This document shows, one piece after another, positions 1 through 6,973 of a stretch of 19,702 nt of DNA. The DNA is from Polyangia bacterium (GTDB lineage: Bacteria; Myxococcota_A; Polyangia; Polyangiales; Polyangiaceae), in the NCBI GenBank assembly GCA_030433055.1, contig JAUILJ010000030.1, positions 1 through 19,702 on the forward strand, in the 5' to 3' direction. A program made the translations under genes and the position numbers. A model generated the notes under the pieces. The model made no database searches, was not told where the DNA came from, and worked only from the letters and a program-made list of their open reading frames with translations. Within the stretch, counting starts at the first letter, position 1, and each line of letters starts with the position of its first letter.

Positions 1-48
1 CCCCGCGTACTCCAGGCGTATCTTCGCGGCTGGAAGCAGTGGGAGTGA
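1..48 (+). CDS. 3' end of an upstream gene (partial)
   Basis: Frame 1 is open from the window edge and ends at TGA 46-48, giving the C-terminal residues PRVLQAYLRGWKQWE. The stop lies only 12 nt before the ATG of the DUF350 gene, which is the spacing expected inside an operon. DUF350 genes are often found beside polyamine-related genes in other bacteria, but fifteen residues are too few to assign a family. The alternative is that this is simply the 5' leader of the DUF350 gene. Confidence 0.4.
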   Translation, partial: PRVLQAYLRGWKQWE

Positions 49-60
49 GAAGGTAAGCCA

Positions 61-942
61 ATGCAAGAGAGCATCGATTTACTCAAGACTACGGCTTTCA
101 ACCTGCCACGAGACATCGCGTACGTCGGCTTGATGATCACCCTGCTCTTCGTCGCGCGGTTCTTCAAGGATCTCCTCACCCCCTACAAACTCCAGGAAGA
201 ACTGACGACCAAGGACAACCTCGCCGTGGGGCTGTCGGTCGGCGGCTACTACCTCGGCGTGCTCATCGTCTGCCTCGGTCCCCTGAAGACTCCACCTGCC
301 GACACCATTCAGGAGCCGGTGCTGTGGAGGGACTTGCTCGTCACCGGCGGGTACGTGCTGCTCGGGATCGTGCTCTTGAACCTGGCTCGAATCATCGTGG
401 ACAAGGCGCTCCTGCGGCGATTCTCGACGACCAAGGAGATCATCCAGGACGCAAACGCCGGGACCGGCGCGGTGGAAGGCGGAGCCTACGTGGCGAGCGG
501 GCTCGTCGTCGCTGCAGCGCTGTCCGGGCGCGGTGGAGGGCCACACACCACCATCGCGTTCGTGCTCCTCGGGATGCTGGCGATGGTGATCTACGGGCAC
601 ATTTACATGGCTGTGTGTCGCTACGACGTGCACGATGAGATCGAGAAAGACAACGTAGCGGCAGGAGTCGCGCTCGGACTGAACCTCGTCGCGATGGGCG
701 TGATCCTCGTCGGCGCCATCGGCGGCGACTTCAAGAGCTGGGCGTACGACCTTACGCGGTTCGGTGCCTCATGGGTCGTAGGCACAGTGTTGCTCTTGAT
801 TCTGCGTTTCCTTGTGGATTTTGCTCTGTTGCCGGGCGCACGCATGGACAAGGAGATCCAGGAGGACCGCAACATTAATGCGGCTTGGATCGAGGGCGCG
901 GTCCTTAGCGGGATTGCAGTACTTTTGGTGACCATCCTCTAG
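61..942 (+). CDS. Tandem DUF350 integral membrane protein
   Basis: The 293-aa protein has eight predicted hydrophobic helices (about residues 19-39, 53-73, 91-115, 138-157, 163-185, 198-222, 233-256 and 273-293). They form two similar four-helix halves. Each half has a charged loop with a Lys/Glu-Ile pattern (TTKEIIQDANAGTGAVEGG near 128 and DKEIQEDRNINAAWIEG near 262), characteristic of two DUF350 (YjfL-like) repeats. The family is inner-membrane and functionally uncharacterised. The ATG at 61 is preceded by GAAGG about 8 nt upstream. It is followed 3 nt after its stop by the next membrane protein, so the two are probably co-transcribed. The family call is fairly sure; the role is unknown. 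Confidence 0.85.
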   Translation: MQESIDLLKTTAFNLPRDIAYVGLMITLLFVARFFKDLLTPYKLQEELTTKDNLAVGLSVGGYYLGVLIVCLGPLKTPPADTIQEPVLWRDLLVTGGYVLLGIVLLNLARIIVDKALLRRFSTTKEIIQDANAGTGAVEGGAYVASGLVVAAALSGRGGGPHTTIAFVLLGMLAMVIYGHIYMAVCRYDVHDEIEKDNVAAGVALGLNLVAMGVILVGAIGGDFKSWAYDLTRFGASWVVGTVLLLILRFLVDFALLPGARMDKEIQEDRNINAAWIEGAVLSGIAVLLVTIL

Positions 943-945
943 CCC

Positions 946-2040
946 GTGGACTACCGACTCGCTGAAGCGCAGCCCGGCCGCGCGGTACTGGTGCGCTCAC
1001 GCACGCTGCAGTTCGTGTTGGGTGGGTTGTTCGTGCTCTTGGGTCTGCCCGCGGCGGGCCTTGGTGCCTTCGTGGCGCTGGCAGACCCGTTGCTGGGCGC
1101 GAAGCTTGGCGGGTTCGGCCTGACCTTCTTCGGCGCGGGCGTCTTGGTGCTCTCCCGTCGCTCAGGCCCAGGCGCTTTCGTGTTCGACGACGCTCAGGAA
1201 GCGCTCCTGGCTTATCCATCAGCCGAGGCGCGGGGGGAGCCCGAGGGGCGCTTGGCCTACGCAAGCATCGAGCAACTGCGAGTCAAACGCCAAGTGCACA
1301 GTAGCAGCGAGGGGCGCAGCGTGAGCTATGCGCTCGACGTGGTGAAGAAGGACGGCGTGAGCTGGACGCTCTACACGTCCCAGTCCGAGGGCAAGGCGCG
1401 CGACCTCCTGCGAGATCTGCAAGCGAACTGCAACCTGACCCGCCGTTCACGCGAACCAGCTCCCCTGCCGGAGAGCGGCACGTTTGAAGTGGCACGAGAG
1501 GCGGAGCGCACGATCATCAGGTTCCGAAAGCCGTACCGAGTCGTCACCCAGCTCGCAGCATTCATGGCCGTAGGCGGCCTCAGCTTGGCCGTACTTGGCT
1601 TCCGCGATCAGATGCCCAACGCCGTATTTTACGCTGTTTTCGCGTTCATCACGTTGGTGCTCGCTGCCGTGACGGTGGGCGCGGTGAACGGGCTCAACAA
1701 GCACGGTGTGCTCACCGTAACACCTGAGCGTTTCCGCTCGGATGAACAAGGCGGCATCATCAAGGCCTGGTTCGAGGAGCCGATCAGCCAGCTGCACGCT
1801 GTGTGCTTCAGCTATCGCCCCAACGAAGACCAGCGAGTCCTGATGCTACTCAACCGCCAGCAGTACGACGTCCTGACGCAGCCACCGCCAGAGGGCGCAG
1901 CGGCGGTGCTCAGCACCGCCTTGAGCGTGATTGGTGTGCGCAAGATCGACGTGGGAGAACTCGGCCTCGCGCAGAAGCTGGAGCTCGAGCAGCTGATCCA
2001 GAGCGAGGTCGAGCGGGTCAGCGGCAAGCGCCTGCTCTAG
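946..2040 (+). CDS. Unknown membrane protein with two hydrophobic blocks
   Basis: The 364-aa product begins at GTG 946, three nt after the DUF350 stop, with no clear Shine-Dalgarno of its own, so translational coupling is likely. A first hydrophobic pair spans about residues 24-68. A soluble beta-rich stretch (about 75-195) contains the pattern FDDAQEALLAYP, and a second hydrophobic pair spans about 200-245. The C-terminal soluble part starts GVLTVTPERFRSDEQ, as in a PH-like beta strand followed by a 'bacterial PH' type repeat. The two halves (membrane pair plus beta domain) resemble each other in layout. No family is recognised with confidence. Its pairing with the DUF350 protein suggests a shared membrane complex, which is inference. 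Confidence 0.75.
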   Translation: MDYRLAEAQPGRAVLVRSRTLQFVLGGLFVLLGLPAAGLGAFVALADPLLGAKLGGFGLTFFGAGVLVLSRRSGPGAFVFDDAQEALLAYPSAEARGEPEGRLAYASIEQLRVKRQVHSSSEGRSVSYALDVVKKDGVSWTLYTSQSEGKARDLLRDLQANCNLTRRSREPAPLPESGTFEVAREAERTIIRFRKPYRVVTQLAAFMAVGGLSLAVLGFRDQMPNAVFYAVFAFITLVLAAVTVGAVNGLNKHGVLTVTPERFRSDEQGGIIKAWFEEPISQLHAVCFSYRPNEDQRVLMLLNRQQYDVLTQPPPEGAAAVLSTALSVIGVRKIDVGELGLAQKLELEQLIQSEVERVSGKRLL

Positions 2041-2104
2041 TGTCCTGATTCCTAGCAGCGCGTTGGAAAACACCCTGCCCAACGACCACCGTGCCCGCGC
2101 AGAC

Positions 2105-2467
2105 TCACTCGCCCCAGACACCCAGCAGGTTTCCCGCAGGGTCCTCGAACTCGAAGCGACGCCCGCCAGGGAAGCTGTAGATAGGTTTGTTGATCTTGCC
2201 CCCCGCCTCCTTCACGGCGCGCTGGCTCTGCTCGAGGTCGCTCGAGAACAGGAGCACCAGCGGCCCCCCCGGCTTAACATTTTCCACAAGGCAAAGTCCG
2301 CCAGCCTCCCGTTCGGCTCGTGCATGGTCGGAGAATCCAACGTAGCTCGGGGCGTACTCCGTGAGCTTCCAACCGAACGCCTGGGAGTAGAACCCCTTCG
2401 CGCGCTCCATGTCCGTAACGTAGATCTCGACGTAGTCGACGCCGTGGTGCTTACCAGCCTCTGCCAT
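2105..2467 (-). CDS. VOC (glyoxalase/bleomycin-resistance fold) family protein
   Basis: The 120-aa product has the typical single-module VOC layout: a first beta strand HGVDYVEIYVTDMERAKGFY with the helix that follows it, FGWKL, then GGPLVLLFSS and the closing strand RFEFEDPAGNLLGVW. VOC proteins are cytosolic metal-dependent lyases, dioxygenases or drug-binding proteins; the substrate cannot be read here. The ATG at 2467 is chosen because AGGAGGG lies 4-10 nt upstream. The frame stays open for 52 more codons to a GTG at 2623, but that extension would run through two hairpins and looks non-coding. The Shine-Dalgarno itself is one arm of a perfect 12-bp inverted repeat (see the entry at 2471-2510). 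Confidence 0.85.
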   Translation of the reverse strand: MAEAGKHHGVDYVEIYVTDMERAKGFYSQAFGWKLTEYAPSYVGFSDHARAEREAGGLCLVENVKPGGPLVLLFSSDLEQSQRAVKEAGGKINKPIYSFPGGRRFEFEDPAGNLLGVWGE

Positions 2468-2470
2468 GAG

Positions 2471-2510
2471 CCCTCCTGAGCCGCGACGCTTAGCACACGG
2501 CTCAGGAGGG
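2471..2510 (-). promoter_or_regulatory. Hairpin that sequesters the VOC gene ribosome binding site
   Basis: Plus-strand 2471-2482 (CCCTCCTGAGCC) and 2499-2510 (GGCTCAGGAGGG) are exact reverse complements separated by 16 nt. In the minus-strand mRNA the 3' arm contains the whole AGGAGG Shine-Dalgarno and ends 3 nt before the ATG at 2467. The 5' arm is a perfect anti-Shine-Dalgarno. Such a structure would block initiation unless opened, as in RNA thermometers or translational switches. A role only as transcription attenuator is possible, but no U-tract follows. Confidence 0.6.
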
Positions 2511-2583
2511 TGCCGCGGCCGTCCCCGATCTCCTGCCAGCGGGGTGGCAACAGTCGCGGCCGTGCTCGCGCGCACCGAGGCAA

Positions 2584-2607
2584 GCAACGCCCCCCCAAGG
2601 GCGTTGC
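2584..2607 (-). terminator. Hairpin just after the TPR-Roadblock gene, probable terminator
   Basis: GCAACGCCC (2584-2592) and GGGCGTTGC (2599-2607) form a 9-bp perfect stem with a 6-nt loop. It starts 12 nt beyond the stop codon of the Roadblock fusion gene on the minus strand. The following minus-strand bases are TTGCCTCGG, so there is only a rudimentary T-tract. In a high-GC genome this may be a weak or Rho-assisted terminator separating the island from the VOC gene. Confidence 0.5.
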
Positions 2608-2619
2608 TCTGAGCTTCGA

Positions 2620-2982
2620 TCACACCTTCAGCGAACCATCCACCTCAGCCAGGCGCATGCGCGACAGCGCGAGGTTCGACTTGGCGCGATCCGTCACCAG
2701 ATAGATGAACACCTGGGGTCGGTTCTTCACGGGTCGGATCACGTGATACTGATCTTTGAGCGAGATCAGGATGTCGTCGATGACATCGCCCAAGCCCAGC
2801 GCGTCCATCGCCTTGCGCTTCGCCCGGACCACGTCCGTGTTCATCGCGCTCGCCAGCTCCAAGTTGAAGTTCGCGCCGCCCTCGGTGCCGAGCACCATGC
2901 CCGAGTCGGAGTCGACGAGCGACGCCCCGACAAAGCCGTCTAGTGAATTCAACTTCTTGAGAGATTCAGAGATGTTCGTCAT
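2620..2982 (-). CDS. Nested in-frame Roadblock/LC7 protein (internal start)
   Basis: ATG 2982 lies in the same frame as the fusion gene above and would give a free 120-aa Roadblock protein starting MTNISESLKKLNSLDGFVG. That is the usual length and N-terminus of stand-alone bacterial Roadblock proteins. It is preceded by AAGGA about 6 nt upstream, which a pure fusion would have no reason to keep. The domain shows the expected pattern: helix, GFVGASLVDSDSGMVLGTE, a long central helix LELASAMNTDVVRAKRKAMDALGL, DDILISLKDQYHVIRPV and QVFIYLVTD. Whether it is made in addition to the long form is inference. Confidence 0.45.
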   Translation of the reverse strand: MTNISESLKKLNSLDGFVGASLVDSDSGMVLGTEGGANFNLELASAMNTDVVRAKRKAMDALGLGDVIDDILISLKDQYHVIRPVKNRPQVFIYLVTDRAKSNLALSRMRLAEVDGSLKV

Positions 2983-3729
2983 TGAGTTTCCTTGGTCGTG
3001 TGGTGGTTGTTCTGGCTGTGAAGCTTGTGGCGGGTCAGCGCGGCCTCGACCCCCGCGGGGAGGCGGTACCGGCAGGCTCCAGGGCACTGCTTCAGTGAGC
3101 GCGATCGCCTTACGTTGCAGCAGCTGCGCCAGGCAGCGATACGTCTCGAAGCGCCCGAGCTGAGACGCCTGCAGAATGTCTTCAATCGACGCGATGCCAT
3201 CAACCAGCGCGAAGATGCTGAGTTCCGGCTCGACCGTCGGCTCACGAGTTTCCACGCGGATTGGCACTTGCTCCAGGTCACCCAGTTGGCGCACGTAGTC
3301 CAAGAGCAACCGGTCCTTGATCAGACGGATCCCCCGGGAAATAGCTGGATCATCCGGCGTCTGAACTCTCGCGCGCAGCAGGAGCTCCAGCGCCTCTTCG
3401 TAGCGTTTGCCTTCGAGCAAGCGCTCCAGCTCCTGCATCCGCGCCGCCTTGATGGTCTGCGGGTCTGGTGCGGGAGGTAGGGGGGTGAGGATGCGCCGGG
3501 CGGTGTTGATATCGATCACCTGAGCCCCGCTCTCCGCTTCGACCGGCTGAAAGCCGGCTGCGTCCAGGTAGTCCACCGCCTCTTGATTGCTGCCATCCAG
3601 GCGTACTGCCTCTTGCCAGCACTCGACGGCCTGATTCACGTCGTTTCGCCCGTAGTGCTCGAGCCCTTTCGCCACCAGATCACGGGCCTGGGAAGTCGCA
3701 TCGCGCTGTTTTGCGTCATCTCCGGTCAT
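2620..3729 (-). CDS. TPR / winged-helix-like / Roadblock-LC7 fusion protein
   Basis: The 369-aa protein has a TPR-like helical hairpin at about 13-60 (KGLEHYGRNDVNQAVECWQEAVRLD) and a second at about 95-140. A segment at 167-213 (LSIFALVDGIASIEDILQASQLGRFETYRCLAQLLQRK) resembles the winged-helix tail seen beside DUF4388 domains. A Pro/Gly/Gln linker follows at 218-248, then a full Roadblock/LC7 domain at 250-369. Roadblock domains dimerise and act as scaffolds or GTPase-regulating partners. ATG 3729 is chosen because of GGAG 8 nt upstream and because a promoter candidate lies at 3846-3874. The frame is open 46 codons further, to 3867, which would start inside that promoter. It sits 473 bp downstream of the 104-aa gene on the same strand. 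Confidence 0.85.
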   Translation of the reverse strand: MTGDDAKQRDATSQARDLVAKGLEHYGRNDVNQAVECWQEAVRLDGSNQEAVDYLDAAGFQPVEAESGAQVIDINTARRILTPLPPAPDPQTIKAARMQELERLLEGKRYEEALELLLRARVQTPDDPAISRGIRLIKDRLLLDYVRQLGDLEQVPIRVETREPTVEPELSIFALVDGIASIEDILQASQLGRFETYRCLAQLLQRKAIALTEAVPWSLPVPPPRGGRGRADPPQASQPEQPPHDQGNSMTNISESLKKLNSLDGFVGASLVDSDSGMVLGTEGGANFNLELASAMNTDVVRAKRKAMDALGLGDVIDDILISLKDQYHVIRPVKNRPQVFIYLVTDRAKSNLALSRMRLAEVDGSLKV

Positions 3730-4202
3730 GCATTCTCCAGCGCACACGGGGGTATACGCACGCGAATCTGCAACTCGCAGCGTAGTCCCGGATTCTCTGC
3801 AATGAGCGTCAGCGGGGTAATACTGGCACTCCGTGAAACGCTCTGAGTATCCACGGGCCTTCGCCACAGTTCAATCCTCTAGCGACTCCCAGAGTTCGAT
3901 TTGTTCCGTATCCTCACGGAATAGCACCGAGGTCGATGCCACGGTGCTTCACCTCTAGCTGACTACCTCACCCGACGTCGCAAGACGGGACACGCATGCG
4001 GACGCGGAGGTTGCACCAGACCGACGGCGCGGCGCCCCGTGTTTTTCGTATGCAAATACAAACTTGCCCCACGCTCGGTCCCTGGAGCGAGGCGAAAGGG
4101 CACGCTGAACGGACGTGGAAGCGCTCGCGGTTGGGCCCAGCGAGACGGACTGAGCCCGTACCCTCGTCGCAGCAGACGCCTCCCGCGCTAGGGATCGGCG
4201 GC
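3730..4202. other. Intergenic region, no gene seen
   Basis: This 473-bp stretch separates the 104-aa gene from the TPR-Roadblock gene on the same strand. Open frames here have no recognisable protein character. It holds the promoter candidate at 3846-3874, a short inverted repeat TTCCGT/ACGGAA (3904-3909, 3916-3921) and a 7-bp inverted repeat AGCACCG/CGGTGCT (3923-3929, 3942-3948). The latter could end transcription coming from the 104-aa gene or bind a regulator. Nothing stands out between 3950 and 4202. Confidence 0.6.
3846..3874 (-). promoter_or_regulatory. Sigma70-type promoter candidate for the TPR-Roadblock gene
   Basis: On the minus strand TTGAAC (3869-3874) is followed after exactly 17 nt by GATACT (3846-3851). 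These match TTGACA and TATAAT at four positions each. The predicted start would be near 3839, leaving a leader of about 110 nt before ATG 3729. It is a prediction from pattern only. Confidence 0.4.
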
Positions 4203-4517
4203 TCAGCCTTGCGGTCTGGTCGGTAGGCTGCGCAGCGCGCGCACGAGCGCCGCGAAGACCCCCTCGGCCGCGAGCCGGCGGTCGAGCTTGGGCACTTCGT
4301 ACGAAACACGGATCTGGACCCGGCCTGTCCTGGGCACGATCAGGATCCGGTGCTGACCAGGCGTCCGCAGCACGAAGAGCAGCGGCCCGGGCCCTTCGAC
4401 CTGATGGTCAGCGAGCTTGGACAGGCAATCAAACAGCGCCTCGCCACTCACCCCCGCGGGGAGGTCGCAGCGCCAGTTGATCCGGTCGACGCAGCTTTGA
4501 TCGCGAGTCAGCTCCAA
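4203..4517 (-). CDS. Hypothetical 104-aa protein downstream of the V4R gene
   Basis: The frame runs from TTG 4517 to a TGA at 4203-4205, and upstream codons overlap the end of the V4R gene without an ATG or GTG. TTG is supported by AGGAG 9 nt upstream and by its position 19 nt after the V4R stop. The sequence has a mixed alpha/beta look, with a strand-rich centre (GPLLFVLRTPGQHRILIVPRTGRVQIRVSYEV as two short strands around a turn) and a C-terminal helix LAAEGVFAALVRALRSL. No family was recognised. Placement and spacing suggest it belongs to the DUF4388-ParA-Roadblock-V4R operon as its last gene. Confidence 0.6.
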   Translation of the reverse strand: MELTRDQSCVDRINWRCDLPAGVSGEALFDCLSKLADHQVEGPGPLLFVLRTPGQHRILIVPRTGRVQIRVSYEVPKLDRRLAAEGVFAALVRALRSLPTRPQG

Positions 4518-4536
4518 CGCGAGGCGCTCCTGCGCA

Positions 4537-5787
4537 TCACTCGACCACGACTTCGCAGATCGGATGACCCTGCGTCACGCAGCGTGTTTGAGTGGTGGCC
4601 CAGGGGATCTTGGTACGGAACAGGTTGGCGTAGAACTCTTGGGTGAGCCGGGGGCGTTCAGTCCAGGGCACTCGGTGCGCCAGCACCATCATCGCCTGCG
4701 CCGCGCCCTGCAAGAAGTAGCTGCGAGGCTTCTGCGACTGGCCGTAATTCCGAAGGTAGAACGGCGTATCGTAACAGCACGGCGCCACTAGCTCGAAGCG
4801 CTTGCCGGCTTCGAAGGACTGCACCGTCCAGTGCCCAAACCCGAGCCCCCGGGCAATTGCCGCACAGAAAACAATAGTCTCCAGGGGATCTCCGCTGGGC
4901 GCTCCCACGAGGCCCTCCCACTCGGGGGAGAGCAGGATGTTCCCGAACGTGTTGAACGCACAGACGTGGCCGGCCTCTCGCAGCAGGGCCTCGGCGACGC
5001 CCGCCCCGGCGGGTGCGACGCGCTCGACGCTGTGCACCATCTCGTACGCCGTGCGGTTGTAGTAGTCGGACAGGTGCATGGAGACGAACACGCCAAACGC
5101 GGGGATCAGTCCATGTTGATCACCCTGGACCCCGCGCAAGAACTCCCGCAGGCCGTCGGCGATCTGGCTGATCGTCTCTTCCTGGATCCCGGAAGTCGGT
5201 GGTGAGACCAGCTCCGAGACCGCACCCATCGTGAGCGTGTCATTGAGCGAGCGCGCCTCACCGCTCTGCGTCGTGAATCGGCACTCCGCTGCCTTCGCCG
5301 CGACGCAGCTCTCCTCCTTGCAGCTCACGCTCCCCGCTGGCAGGCCGTACGCCAGCTCAGAAGTCGCCGCAAGGAAACCCGCGGCGACTGCGTCTGCAGC
5401 GTGCGTGCGCTTCACGATCTCTCCATACTTGTCCCGCCAGGAGAATCCGTAGTGGAGATGGGATGCGCGCGCGCTCCCCTGCTCTCGCGCCAGCGACAGG
5501 TCGATACGCCCATGGCCCATCCAGGCGAAGACCTCCGCCGCCAGGGCGAGCTTCTCGCTGGGCGTGTCCGCGTTGCTCGCTTGAAAGAGGCGCTGCAACA
5601 AGCCACGGAACGCCTCGTGCGCGGCGGACACGCGAAGCTGCCAGCTCGCCTCCTCACCCACCCCGTCGTCGATGGTCTGGTCGTGAAACAGGTTGTAGTG
5701 ATGGCAGTGGTACACGTACTCGGTACCCGCCAGGAACGTCAGGTCTTGTCCGGGCAGCAGCTCTCGGAACTCGTTCAGTCGATTCAT
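4537..5787 (-). CDS. Tandem V4R (4-vinyl reductase-type, ligand-binding) domain protein
   Basis: The 416-aa soluble protein contains two V4R-like halves, each ending in the family's Cys pair: Cys161 and Cys169 in EESCVAAKAAECRFTTQ, and Cys403 and Cys411 in TRCVTQGHPICEVVV. The spacing is identical (eight residues) in both. The N-terminal half carries a His-rich segment (YHCHHYNLFHD, residues 26-36). V4R domains bind small hydrophobic molecules and often serve as sensory inputs. ATG 5787 has GGAG 8 nt upstream, and the gene starts 16 nt after the Roadblock B stop. An enzymatic role is less likely than a sensor role because there is no attached catalytic domain. The operon context argues that it feeds a signal to the Roadblock and ParA proteins; this is inference. 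Confidence 0.75.
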   Translation of the reverse strand: MNRLNEFRELLPGQDLTFLAGTEYVYHCHHYNLFHDQTIDDGVGEEASWQLRVSAAHEAFRGLLQRLFQASNADTPSEKLALAAEVFAWMGHGRIDLSLAREQGSARASHLHYGFSWRDKYGEIVKRTHAADAVAAGFLAATSELAYGLPAGSVSCKEESCVAAKAAECRFTTQSGEARSLNDTLTMGAVSELVSPPTSGIQEETISQIADGLREFLRGVQGDQHGLIPAFGVFVSMHLSDYYNRTAYEMVHSVERVAPAGAGVAEALLREAGHVCAFNTFGNILLSPEWEGLVGAPSGDPLETIVFCAAIARGLGFGHWTVQSFEAGKRFELVAPCCYDTPFYLRNYGQSQKPRSYFLQGAAQAMMVLAHRVPWTERPRLTQEFYANLFRTKIPWATTQTRCVTQGHPICEVVVE

Positions 5788-5803
5788 TCAGATTGCTCCG
5801 CCG

Positions 5804-6352
5804 CTAGATGTTCAGGGTCTCGAGGCCCAAGATTGCCTTGGCCGCCGCTTCGAGTCGGGCGGCCAGCTCCGCCGTGGTGATTTGCGAACGAAGCGCGACA
5901 CGCAACAACACCGCGTGGGGATCGGGCGCGTAGCGCTCCAAGAACTCGAGCACTCGCACGCCTCTCGGGCGCTCCTGCGGCTCGATTGACGGCAGATGAG
6001 CCACGACCCGGTCGAGCATGCGCTTGAGGTGCAAGCGAACCATGCCCAGGGGCGCCGAGCGCTCGAAGGCGCAACCACACACGAAGTCCTCGCGGACCTC
6101 GCGAATCACGATCAACGTATCCGCGGACTCGATCGTCACCTGCATCTCCGACGACCACGAACCCAGCGCCTTGAGGCCCTGGCGGTTCGCTCGGACCAAA
6201 TCGCCGAAGTACGACGCGACGTCCTCGGGCACCAGCGTCTCCCCCTCACGAACCCAGGAGTCGTAGAGCAGACAGTCGGGCATCGCTGTAATGAAAACAG
6301 CCCGCAGAGACGGTACGTCCTGCACCGCAGACTCGAGAAATTCCTCAGCCAT
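5804..6352 (-). CDS. Roadblock/LC7-like protein B
   Basis: The 182-aa product begins LESAVQDVPSLRAVFITAMPDCLLYDSW, a Roadblock-type first helix and strand. A long central helix (VASYFGDLVRANRQGLKALG), beta strands MQVTIESADTLIVIREV and FVCGCAFERSAPLGMVRLHLKRML follow. A C-terminal helical extension of about 60 residues (about 125-182) is not part of the core fold. Roadblock proteins form dimers and regulate or tether nucleotide-binding switches. The ATG at 6352 directly abuts the stop of Roadblock A (TAG-ATG), with AAGGAA about 8 nt upstream, so the two are translationally coupled. The family call rests on pattern and neighbours and is less certain than for the 2620-2982 domain. Confidence 0.65.
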   Translation of the reverse strand: MAEEFLESAVQDVPSLRAVFITAMPDCLLYDSWVREGETLVPEDVASYFGDLVRANRQGLKALGSWSSEMQVTIESADTLIVIREVREDFVCGCAFERSAPLGMVRLHLKRMLDRVVAHLPSIEPQERPRGVRVLEFLERYAPDPHAVLLRVALRSQITTAELAARLEAAAKAILGLETLNI

Positions 6353-6973
6353 CTATTCGTTTCCTTCTCCGAATGCGGACTCCAGCCCACGCTGAATCGT
6401 CGCCAGCACATGGCTTCGCAGCGGCAGCTCTGCGATTAACCCGACGCCGTAGCGTCCCCAGGGCGTGTTCACCTCGACCAGGTGCAACACACCGTTGTCG
6501 TCCAGCGCCAAGTAGACACGCCCCGCCTTGGGCGCGCCTGTTGCCTCACGGATTTGCCTCAGCAACGCCATGAACGAGGCTGATATGGCGATGTGGTCTG
6601 CATCCGCCTTGCCCTCGATAACCGGCAGCCCGTGCTCATCGGCGATGAACGTCGCGCGCACGACCAGCCCTTGACCGAGCCACTCAACGAAGGCCTCGAG
6701 GCGCTGGGTGAGCGGTGCTGCAGGCGCGACGAACTCCGCCAGCTCCGGCTGACCGCCGCCGTGCGGCTCCTTCGCCGGCCCCCTCGCTGGCACCTTTGCC
6801 GGAGACCTCAAGGGCTGAGGCACGGCTGTCGGCGTTCGCGTCAGCGTCCCGCGCTCGGGTGGAGGTAAGCGAAACGCTCGCGCGGAAACCTGCGCCTGCG
6901 GGTCCGTCGTCGCGCCCACCACGAGCGCCGCGAAGCGACCAGGATCAATCCAAGAGAGGGACGGGTGCGTCAT
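6353..6973 (-). CDS. Roadblock/LC7-like protein A with disordered N-terminus
   Basis: The 206-aa protein starts with about 85 residues rich in Pro, Arg and Ala that are probably unstructured. A Roadblock-like domain follows at about 88-200: LTQRLEAFVEWL, VVRATFIADEHGLPVIEGK, HIAISASFMALLRQIREATG, RVYLALDDNGVLHLVEVNT, GVGLIAEL and a final helix. ATG 6973 has AGGAGG 5 nt upstream and lies 29 nt inside the end of the parA-like gene, in another frame. The conserved 'ADEHGLPV' turn matches the segment where canonical Roadblock proteins read D-x-x-G. It likely partners with Roadblock B, giving a heterodimer; that is inference. Confidence 0.65.
   Translation of the reverse strand: MTHPSLSWIDPGRFAALVVGATTDPQAQVSARAFRLPPPERGTLTRTPTAVPQPLRSPAKVPARGPAKEPHGGGQPELAEFVAPAAPLTQRLEAFVEWLGQGLVVRATFIADEHGLPVIEGKADADHIAISASFMALLRQIREATGAPKAGRVYLALDDNGVLHLVEVNTPWGRYGVGLIAELPLRSHVLATIQRGLESAFGEGNE

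Noticed and set aside
2061..2084. CGTTGG/CCAACG inverted repeat as a bidirectional terminator between the convergent genes
   Set aside because: Only 6 bp with a 12-nt loop and no T-tract on either strand; too weak to call.
2063..2479. A plus-strand open frame opposite the VOC gene
   Set aside because: It is the antisense of a clear VOC domain and has no ribosome binding site or recognisable fold.
2468..2623. A 52-codon N-terminal extension of the VOC gene to a GTG overlapping the Roadblock stop
   Set aside because: The extension is low-complexity, crosses the terminator-like hairpin and the RBS-sequestering stem, and the internal ATG at 2467 has an excellent AGGAGGG.
3730..3867. A 46-codon extension of the TPR-Roadblock gene to an ATG at 3867
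   Set aside because: It would begin within the best promoter candidate, has no family character, and ATG 3729 has GGAG at proper distance.
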